Shown piece by piece: positions 1 through 5,360 of a stretch of 6,326 nucleotides of DNA. Source of the stretch: an uncultured Candidatus Melainabacteria bacterium (GTDB lineage: Bacteria; Cyanobacteriota; Vampirovibrionia; Gastranaerophilales; Gastranaerophilaceae); assembly GCA_946186335.1 (NCBI GenBank), contig CAMHMW010000105.1:1-6326 (forward strand). Direction: 5' to 3'. Positions within the stretch are counted from its first letter, which is position 1. Each line of letters begins with the position of its first letter. The notes below the pieces were generated by a model. It searched no databases. It was given only the letters and a program-made list of their open reading frames with translations, and had not been told where the DNA came from. The translations under genes were made by a program, and so were the position numbers.

Positions 1-13
1 TATATAGTATTAT

Positions 14-86
14 GTAGGGTATATAAAGCGTTAGCATACCCACCAAATTATAAAAGGGTGGGCACATTTCATTTTGCCCACCCTAC
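14..86. repeat. Composite palindromic intergenic repeat (two hairpins)
   Basis: The ends are inverted copies: GTAGGGT at 14-20 and ACCCTAC at 80-86. Inside lie two smaller inverted repeats. GGGTAT (17-22) pairs with ATACCC (36-41). AGGGTGGGCA (55-64) pairs perfectly over 10 bp with TGCCCACCCT (75-84) around a 10-base loop. The GC-rich arms stand out in AT-rich DNA. The shape and the GTAGGGTGGGCA core resemble REP/MITE-like intergenic repeats that are common in bacterial genomes. The structure is directly visible. Membership of a dispersed family is inference, because only one copy lies in this window. Translations through this stretch are almost certainly spurious. Confidence 0.65.
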
Positions 87-128
87 GAACTGTCACAATA
101 ACCGTATGGGTATGTGTAGCGGTTGACA

Positions 129-165
129 CCCTCACCCCAACCCTCTCCCATAAAGGGCGAGGGGG
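129..165. repeat. Second GC-rich hairpin repeat (CCCTCTCCC / GGGCGAGGG)
   Basis: CCCTCTCCC (141-149) and GGGCGAGGG (155-163) form a 9-bp stem with one mismatch around the loop ATAAA. The stem is preceded by CCCTCACCCCAA. This pattern is typical of dispersed intergenic palindromes that give rise to many spurious short proteins (reading roughly LTPTLSHKGRG) in databases. Its right arm ends in GAGGGGG, 10 bases before the ATG at 176, so the repeat may by chance supply a Shine-Dalgarno-like sequence to the next small ORF. It is not followed by a T tract, so I do not call it a terminator. Confidence 0.55.
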
Positions 166-175
166 AAAAGGCTTT

Positions 176-373
176 ATGACATCACGAGAAGATTTACTAA
201 CCTTACGGAACGAGATTTTACAAAGGGATTTAGGCAATATATTGCTTAACTATTTGCAAGACTACGTTACGGAACAGGCGGTAAAGAACTTAGATGCCAC
301 AGAGATAAAGGGTATGTGTCGGCTTATTCAACAGGTCAAGAACATACCTGACATAGTAGAACAGCAAAGGTAG
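176..373 (+). CDS. Small hypothetical protein, 65 residues
   Basis: I do not recognise the family. The same frame is open back to 74, but that upstream part translates palindromic repeat DNA, so I place the start at the ATG at 176. The product begins MTSREDLLTLRNEILQ and is hydrophilic, rich in Leu, Glu, Gln and Asp, with no signal peptide or membrane segment and one cysteine. Its composition suggests mostly amphipathic helix (LRNEILQRDLGNILLNYLQD, then VEQQR at the end). A purine-rich GAGGGGGAAAAGG precedes the ATG, although part of it belongs to the repeat. Its surroundings (repeats on the left, broken-looking sequence on the right) suggest an accessory or prophage-type gene or a leftover of one. 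A chance ORF cannot be excluded at this length. Confidence 0.45.
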   Translation: MTSREDLLTLRNEILQRDLGNILLNYLQDYVTEQAVKNLDATEIKGMCRLIQQVKNIPDIVEQQR

Positions 374-524
374 AAAAGCGATTGAATTATTCGGCTTTCC
401 TGCTATTGCATTGGCTACAATTTACTGACGTAAATTTGCCGCCAATTACATAGCTGCGGAAGTTACGAGTTACGCTATCGCTCCACTCTACCGAAAATTC
501 AAAAGGAGTATTTATGGCAGTTGA
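360..524 (+). pseudogene. Possible broken coding sequence, unidentified
   Basis: Frame 3 from 360 reads in a protein-like way (KAIELFGFPAIALATIY), meets TGA at 426-428, then continues as RKFAANYIAAEVTSYAIA and APLYRKFKRSIYG to a TGA at 522-524. The amino acid make-up on both sides of the first stop is plausible for one protein with a hydrophobic segment. The final stop overlaps the ATG at 514 by a few codons, as in translationally coupled genes. No start codon is available, because TAG at 357-359 closes the frame upstream. I do not recognise the product. This is a weak call; the stretch could simply be noncoding. Confidence 0.18.
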
Positions 525-639
525 CACAGAAATTTCAACACCCGTTGAAGAAACAGATCTTTATTATGCCAAATTCTCATCATCAAGCATCGGAGGAACA
601 TCGTCTTGCGGCATGCTCTGTCCGGAATTTACAATCTGA
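514..639 (+). CDS. Short ORF with strong RBS, converging into the 3' end of secA
   Basis: The ATG at 514 follows a good Shine-Dalgarno, AAAAGGAG at 501-508, with 5 bases of spacing. The frame gives 41 residues starting MAVDTEISTPVEETD and ends at TGA 637-639. Only the first 16 codons lie outside secA; the remaining residues are antisense to the last codons of secA and are probably not selected as protein (Ser-rich, then GGTSSCGMLC). The likeliest reading is the genuine 5' end of a gene whose body was lost at a rearrangement near 560, with the frame running on by chance. It could also be a true small ORF or a fortuitous one. I do not recognise the family. Confidence 0.28.
   Translation: MAVDTEISTPVEETDLYYAKFSSSSIGGTSSCGMLCPEFTI
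534..549 (-). terminator. Weak candidate terminator hairpin for secA
   Basis: Read on the minus strand, 14 bases after the secA stop, TTCAAC and GTTGAA form a perfect 6-bp stem around the tetraloop GGGT, followed by ATTTCTG. The position is right, but the stem has only two G-C pairs and the T run is only three long, so intrinsic termination would be weak. No better candidate is visible downstream of secA. Confidence 0.22.
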
Positions 640-3239
640 ACCCCAAATCTTGTTCTGAACAGATGTTTAACAGTATCACTCTGAATTTCATACATCATTT
701 TATTAAACAGGTCATAGGCCTCTCTTTTGTACTCTATCAGAGGATCTTTCTGACCGTACGCACGAAGTCCGATACCTTCTCTGAGCATGTCAATATTGTG
801 TAAATGGTCTATCCATTTATTATCAACAACTTTCAGCAACACATCTTTTTCAAGTTGTCTGCAGATATTACCTTCCGCAAATGGCTCCTGCATTTCGTAA
901 TCAGCACCGTATTCTGCGATAACTTTATTATAAAAATCTATAATTTCGATTTCGTGAGTTTTGTATGCCTCTATAACAAAATCTTTTATCTTATTATACA
1001 TAGGCTCAAATCTCATATTCTGAATATCCGAAACACCAAAAGATGAAAGTTGCGGAACAGTTGAATGAAGTTCTTTTATCATTGTTTCCAAATCTTCGTA
1101 AACGTATTCTTCAACTTTCTGTTCGGGCGAAATGTAACTTCTCAGAAGTCTGTCAATTTCACGCTCTATCATATAATAAATATCACCCTGTAAATCTTCT
1201 CCGTTAAGAACTTTACGTCTTTGACGATAGAATTTTTCACGCTGAATATTCATAACATCATCGTATTCGAGAACGGATTTTCTCATATCAAAGTGGAAAG
1301 TTTCAACTTTCTTCTGTGCTGATTGAATTTGTTTTGTGATAAGCGGAGAATCAATTGCCATATTTTCCGGAACATTCAGCATTGTCATTAACTGGGTAAT
1401 TTTTTCGCCCCCGAATATTCTCATCAGGTTATCTTCAAGCGATAAGAAAAATCTCGTCGAACCGGGGTCACCCTGACGTGCGGCACGACCTCTTAACTGG
1501 TTATCAATACGGCGTGATTCGTGACGTTCTGTTCCTATAACATGTAAACCGCCGACTTCTACAACTTTTTCATGTTCATATTCAGTAATTTTTCTTGCAA
1601 CAGCAAGTGCTTCATTTTTAAGATTTTCATAGTCGGGATGTGTCTCATCAATTCCCTGTTCTTCAAGGTTTGCTTTTGCAAGGTATTCGGCGTTACCACC
1701 GAGCAGAATATCCGTTCCTCGACCTGCCATGTTTGTTGCAATAGTAACCGCCCCGACTCTGCCTGCCTGAGCAATAATGTGTGCTTCTCGTTCGTGGTGT
1801 TTTGCATTCAAAACGCTGTGTCTTATTCCTCTTTGTTTTAATAATTCCGATACATATTCCGATTTTTCAATAGAAATTGTACCAACCAGAACAGGTCTGC
1901 CTATTTTGTGCTGCGCAACGATATCATCAACTACCGCCAAATATTTCTGAACTTCTGATTTGTAAATTACATCAGGATAATTAATTCTTATATCGGGTTT
2001 GTTTGTCGGAATTGAAGTAACCTCGAGATTATAAATTTTCCCAAATTCGGCTTCTTCCGTCATAGCAGTACCTGTCATGCCGGAAAGTTTCGGGTATAAT
2101 CTGAATAAATTTTGGAAAGTTATACTTGCAAGAGTTTGTGTTTCGTCCTGTATTTCAACCCCTTCTTTTGCTTCAATTGCCTGATGCAAACCGTCAGACC
2201 ACCGTCTGCCCTCCATCAAACGACCCGTAAATTCATCTACAATCATTACTTCGCCGTTTCTGACAACATAATCGGTATCTTTTACAAATAATTCTTTTGC
2301 TTTTAATGCCTGCAAAAGATGATGAGCATATTCGGTTTTAATATCAAATAAATCCTTTACACCAATCAATTCCTGAGCATGATCAATTCCTTCTTCCGTC
2401 AAAATTACGTTTTTATTCTTTTCATCAACGGTGTAATCCATCTCTTTTTTCATTTCGGGGGCAATTCTTGCCATCATTCTGTATGTCTCTGCTGACTGTG
2501 AAAGACGTCCGCTAATGATTAACGGAGTTCTCGCCTCGTCAATTAAAATACTGTCAACTTCATCGATAATTGCATAATTAAAAGGTCTTTGAACAAGCAT
2601 TTCCTTACTGCCCGCCATATTATCTCTAAGATAATCAAAACCAAATTCGTTATTTGTTCCATAGGTAATATCGCACTCATAAGCCGCTTTTTTAACGTTA
2701 AAATCTCTTGCGCCTTCCCCGTTTGAAAGAATTACCCCGACAGTTAAACCTAAAAATTTATAGATTTTACCCATCCATTCTGCATCACGTTTTGCAAGGT
2801 AATCGTTTACCGTAACAACGTGAACCCCTTTACCGGTTAAGGCATTCAGGTATGCAGGCAGGGTTGCAACAAGGGTTTTACCTTCACCGGTTCTCATTTC
2901 GGCGATATGTCCGTTATGAAGAAAATATCCGCCGATTAACTGAACATCAAAGTGACGCATATTCAAAACACGTTTACCTGTTTCACGAACGGTTGCAAAA
3001 GCCTCGGGTAAGAGTTTGTCCAGAGCCTCTTTTTCAAGTTTTAAATCTTCTTTGAAATTTTTAGAGGTGGGACGTTTTGCAAGAATATCCTTAAACTCCT
3101 GAGTTTTGGCTTTCAGTTCTTCATCAGTCATCTTTGCAAAATCGGGTTCAAGAGCGTTGATATGCTCAACTATTCCCATCATTGATTTGACTTTCTTTTC
3201 GTTTGGGTCCCCCAAAAGTTTAAGTAACGTTTTTATCAT
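564..3239 (-). CDS. secA: Preprotein translocase ATPase SecA
   Basis: SecA is the cytosolic and membrane-peripheral ATPase that pushes unfolded preproteins through the SecYEG channel. All core motifs are visible: Walker A MRTGEGKT (residues 115-122), Walker B IIDEVD (224-229), EARTPLIISG (235-244), TNMAGRGTDI in NBD2 (502-511), motif VI QLRGRAARQGD (581-591), and the helical scaffold (about 635-670 and 809-842, WIDHLHNIDMLREGIG). An NBD2 insertion lies at about 518-560. The protein has 891 residues, a normal length. The frame is open 13 codons further upstream, but I start at MIKTLLKLLGDPNE, which matches the usual SecA N terminus and follows a strong Shine-Dalgarno. The C terminus (PPMLDDENLA) lacks the Cys-rich zinc motif of many SecA proteins. 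One oddity is Ala587 in motif VI, where Gly is usual. The gene is divergent from the thiol oxidase gene, so it is probably transcribed alone. Confidence 0.97.
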   Translation of the reverse strand: MIKTLLKLLGDPNEKKVKSMMGIVEHINALEPDFAKMTDEELKAKTQEFKDILAKRPTSKNFKEDLKLEKEALDKLLPEAFATVRETGKRVLNMRHFDVQLIGGYFLHNGHIAEMRTGEGKTLVATLPAYLNALTGKGVHVVTVNDYLAKRDAEWMGKIYKFLGLTVGVILSNGEGARDFNVKKAAYECDITYGTNNEFGFDYLRDNMAGSKEMLVQRPFNYAIIDEVDSILIDEARTPLIISGRLSQSAETYRMMARIAPEMKKEMDYTVDEKNKNVILTEEGIDHAQELIGVKDLFDIKTEYAHHLLQALKAKELFVKDTDYVVRNGEVMIVDEFTGRLMEGRRWSDGLHQAIEAKEGVEIQDETQTLASITFQNLFRLYPKLSGMTGTAMTEEAEFGKIYNLEVTSIPTNKPDIRINYPDVIYKSEVQKYLAVVDDIVAQHKIGRPVLVGTISIEKSEYVSELLKQRGIRHSVLNAKHHEREAHIIAQAGRVGAVTIATNMAGRGTDILLGGNAEYLAKANLEEQGIDETHPDYENLKNEALAVARKITEYEHEKVVEVGGLHVIGTERHESRRIDNQLRGRAARQGDPGSTRFFLSLEDNLMRIFGGEKITQLMTMLNVPENMAIDSPLITKQIQSAQKKVETFHFDMRKSVLEYDDVMNIQREKFYRQRRKVLNGEDLQGDIYYMIEREIDRLLRSYISPEQKVEEYVYEDLETMIKELHSTVPQLSSFGVSDIQNMRFEPMYNKIKDFVIEAYKTHEIEIIDFYNKVIAEYGADYEMQEPFAEGNICRQLEKDVLLKVVDNKWIDHLHNIDMLREGIGLRAYGQKDPLIEYKREAYDLFNKMMYEIQSDTVKHLFRTRFGVQIVNSGQSMPQDDVPPMLDDENLA

Positions 3240-3247
3240 TAATAATA

Positions 3248-3255
3248 CCCTCTCC
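3248..3255 (-). promoter_or_regulatory. secA ribosome binding site
   Basis: On the minus strand GGAGAGGG lies 8 bases before the ATG at 3239-3237. This decides the start: the in-frame ATG further upstream (3278) has no such site, and starting there would place the GGAGAGGG inside the coding sequence. Confidence 0.8.
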
Positions 3256-3340
3256 AAGTTTACTATTATTTTCAGCATAACATAAACATATTAATAATTA
3301 ATATAATTAATGAAAAATTAAGAATTTGTGTCAGATATTT

Positions 3341-3358
3341 GTCGGGCTAAAACCCGAC
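3341..3358. repeat. GC-rich hairpin in the secA / thiol oxidase divergent spacer
   Basis: GTCGGG (3341-3346) and CCCGAC (3353-3358) form a perfect 6-bp stem around CTAAAA, an island of G+C in very AT-rich sequence between two divergent genes. It lies upstream of both genes, so a terminator role makes little sense unless it stops unseen transcripts. It may be a protein binding site or a copy of a short palindromic repeat like those at the left end of the window. The stem is plain; its role is unknown. Confidence 0.4.
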
Positions 3359-3407
3359 TTATTTACTTATCCGATTTATCCGGCTTTGTATATTATCGTT
3401 AAGTCTG

Positions 3408-3436
3408 TTGATTAATTTAATTAATACATGTAGTAT
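3408..3436 (+). promoter_or_regulatory. Candidate sigma70-type promoter for the thiol oxidase gene
   Basis: TTGATT (3408-3413) and TAGTAT (3431-3436) are separated by exactly 17 bases, matching 4 of 6 positions in each box. Transcription would start near 3443 and leave a leader of about 17 bases with the Shine-Dalgarno just inside it. In such AT-rich DNA chance matches are common. The opposite-strand promoter for secA must also lie in 3260-3400, but I cannot single one out. Confidence 0.35.
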
Positions 3437-3446
3437 TAATACAGAT

Positions 3447-3452
3447 GGAGGG
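3447..3452 (+). promoter_or_regulatory. Ribosome binding site deciding the thiol oxidase start
   Basis: GGAGGG lies 7 bases before the ATG at 3460. An in-frame ATG at 3445 overlaps this site and has no Shine-Dalgarno of its own, so translation most likely starts at 3460. Confidence 0.75.
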
Positions 3453-3459
3453 ATATTTT

Positions 3460-4689
3460 ATGGAAAAAGATAATTTATCGGTCAAAAAGACCATTATTAT
3501 AAGTATTTTAGTTTTAATCGGTTTTCTTATAACCATAGATTTAGCATATATATATTATGAGGCAAACTTTGACCAGTACGCATTACCCAGTTTCTGTACA
3601 ATCAGTGACCTGATTGACTGTGACGGAGTCGCAAGAACAACCGAAGCACAGTTTTTCGGAGTTCCGCTCGCATACTGGGGAATGTTTTTATACGCATTTA
3701 TAATTATGCTTTTGGGAGTTGACCTGCTGAAAAAAGTGCCGTTCCTTAAATTTTTGGAAGTGTTTAAAAACAAATTCCACTATATTGCATCATTAGGAAT
3801 AATCTCTTTCACAATTTCAATGATTTTGCTTTGTGTAAGTTTATTCGGTATTCACAAACTCTGCATAATGTGTGCGATAACTTATGTAATAAATTTGTTT
3901 ATCGGTATTTTTGCCGTTCTTGGTATCGAGGGCGGATTTATCGGTGCGATAAAACAAAGTTTCATAGACTTTTTGGACGCATTAAAACCCGTTCCGTACA
4001 GAATTGCATTTATTATTGTAATGCTTGCGGCATGCGGATTTTTAGGCTGGACATACACAAGCGCAAAATTTTCTCCGGCATTAAAAACCCAGAGAAATTA
4101 CGGCGAATTTATTAACTCCAAAACAAATAAATACGCAGTTAAAGGAAATCTGCTCGGCTCAGACAAAAAAGATGCCCTTGTAATTGAGGTATATTCTGAT
4201 TATATGTGTCCGATGTGTACGGTATTTAACAAGATGATTCACAAAATTGCAAAAGAATTTGATAATGTGAGAGTTGAACACCACAGCCTGCCATTAGATT
4301 TGGAATGTAACAAATATTTGCAGCAGCCTTTCCATAACGGTTCATGCGTAACCGCAAGATACGCCGAAGCAGCCCACATTCAGGGGAAATTCTGGGAAGT
4401 TAACAGTCTTTTCTTCGATGAAAAACCCGACACGGAAGAAAAAATTATAGAAGTTCTGGAAAAAGCAAATTTCGGCCTGGATATGGATAAACTTCAAAAA
4501 GATGCGAATAGCGAAAAAGTTGAAAAAATAATTCAAAAAGATATTAAAGTTGCCGTAAAACACAAACAATTGGGAACACCGACAATGCGTATCAACGGCA
4601 AGTTTAATATGGGTATTCCAAAAGGCGGATATCCCGAACTGAAAAAAGAGATTATTAAACTTGGCGGAAAACCCAAACATATATTTTAA
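3460..4689 (+). CDS. VKOR family oxidoreductase fused to a DsbA-like thioredoxin domain
   Basis: This 409-residue membrane protein would make disulfide bonds in exported proteins: the thioredoxin-fold domain oxidises substrates and the VKOR domain reoxidises it, passing electrons to quinone. The VKOR part (about 1-200) has hydrophobic segments near 11-32, 65-88, 107-130, 134-158 and 180-199. It carries all four family cysteines: the loop pair C46 and C54 (FCTISDLIDC) and the CxxC C135/C138 (LCIMC). FFGVPLAYWG (65-74) matches the conserved block after the loop. The C-terminal domain (about 238-409) has active site CPMC (250-253, in SDYMCPMC) and cis-proline P374 (GTPT), as in DsbA-like proteins. 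C283 and C296 form an extra pair. This one-chain arrangement replaces separate DsbA and DsbB and is known from cyanobacteria and chloroplasts. queH follows after 20 bases, probably on the same transcript. Confidence 0.92.
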   Translation: MEKDNLSVKKTIIISILVLIGFLITIDLAYIYYEANFDQYALPSFCTISDLIDCDGVARTTEAQFFGVPLAYWGMFLYAFIIMLLGVDLLKKVPFLKFLEVFKNKFHYIASLGIISFTISMILLCVSLFGIHKLCIMCAITYVINLFIGIFAVLGIEGGFIGAIKQSFIDFLDALKPVPYRIAFIIVMLAACGFLGWTYTSAKFSPALKTQRNYGEFINSKTNKYAVKGNLLGSDKKDALVIEVYSDYMCPMCTVFNKMIHKIAKEFDNVRVEHHSLPLDLECNKYLQQPFHNGSCVTARYAEAAHIQGKFWEVNSLFFDEKPDTEEKIIEVLEKANFGLDMDKLQKDANSEKVEKIIQKDIKVAVKHKQLGTPTMRINGKFNMGIPKGGYPELKKEIIKLGGKPKHIF

Positions 4690-4709
4690 TAAGAAACGGA
4701 AAATTTAAT

Positions 4710-5255
4710 TTGACGGATAATAAGAAAATTTTATTACATACCTGCTGCGGTATATGTTCATCGTATCCTATATCTTACCTACAAAACGAAGGATATGAGG
4801 TTACGGCATATTTCTATAACCCGAACATATATCCCGAGGAAGAATACCAAAAACGCCTTGAAGCTGAAAAAACCTTATGCGAACATTTTAATTGTAAACT
4901 TATTGTCGGGGAATATGAACCTGATGTATATTATGAATATGTAAAAGGGCTTGAGGAAGAACCCGAAAAAGGCAAAAGATGTGACAAATGTTTTGCTCTA
5001 CGGCTTGAACAAAGTGCTAAAATTGCAAAACAGTTAAATATACCGGTATTTACGACCTCAATGGTTATAAGTCCGCACAAAGACTACGAAAAACTTACAA
5101 AAACAGGAAACTAAATTGCAAAAAAACATGGGTTGGAATATCTCAGTACTAATTTCAGAAAAAACGACGGTTTTTTGAAAACAAACCAAATATCAAAAGA
5201 ATTAAATCTTTACAGACAAAATTATTGCGGATGTAAATTCGCATTACAAAAATAA
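4710..5255 (+). pseudogene. queH: queH, epoxyqueuosine reductase, interrupted by an in-frame TAA
   Basis: QueH reduces epoxyqueuosine to queuosine at the wobble base of GUN-anticodon tRNAs and is an iron-sulfur enzyme unrelated to QueG. The N-terminal part shows HTCCGICSSYP (C12, C13, C16), CDKC (C91, C94) and TTSMVISPHKDY. The frame stops at TAA 5112-5114 (codon 135). Without any shift it then continues as IAKKHGLEYL and NLYRQNYCGC, the family's C-terminal block, to TAA at 5253-5255. The total is about 181 codons, normal for QueH. One substitution (for example GAA or AAA to TAA) explains it. Truncation would remove C173 and C175 (CGC), so the product is probably inactive, unless the stop is read through or is a sequencing error. 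The start is TTG at 4710, the only sensible one before the conserved HTCC block, with a weak Shine-Dalgarno (ACGGA). Confidence 0.87.
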
Positions 5256-5277
5256 TCAAATATCATCCGTTTGTATT

Positions 5278-5306
5278 ATGACGTAAAAAACAAAATATCA
5301 TATAAT
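5278..5306 (+). promoter_or_regulatory. Candidate promoter for the secreted TPR gene
   Basis: A perfect -10 box TATAAT (5301-5306) lies 17 bases after ATGACG (5278-5283), which matches 4 of 6 bases of TTGACA. Transcription would start near 5313, leaving a leader of about 48 bases. The 105-base gap after queH contains no clear terminator, so partial read-through from upstream is also possible. Confidence 0.42.
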
Positions 5307-5360
5307 AACCTTGAAAAAGAAGATTTTTTTATTAAATAACTATAAAATGAGGACAGAATA

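Noticed and set aside
1..175. CRISPR-like repeats
   Set aside because: The repeats are palindromes of different sequence with no regular spacing or unique spacers.
31..237. Minus-strand ORF of 68 codons through the left repeats
   Set aside because: It translates palindromic repeats (PLWERVGVRV-type product), has no sensible start site and overlaps the better plus-strand ORF.
606..1046. Two plus-strand ORFs of 65 and 80 codons
   Set aside because: They are antisense to the well-supported secA coding sequence and have shadow-frame composition.
1559..1841. Overlapping ORFs on both strands inside secA
   Set aside because: They are out-of-frame shadows of the NBD2 region of secA.
3831..4115. 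Plus-strand ORF of 94 codons within the thiol oxidase gene
   Set aside because: It is a +2 shadow of the membrane part; its Cys/Tyr/Arg-rich composition is typical of an out-of-frame reading.
5112..5114. Stop-codon reassignment or selenocysteine-like recoding at the queH stop
   Set aside because: The codon is TAA, not TGA. No recoding structure is apparent, and secA, the thiol oxidase and the full queH frame also end at TAA, so a normal code with a nonsense change is simpler.
5258..5301. Direct repeat AAATATCAT at 5258-5266 and 5293-5301 as operator sites
   Set aside because: The repeat is short and AT-rich, and a near copy (AAATATCA) also occurs inside queH, so chance is likely.
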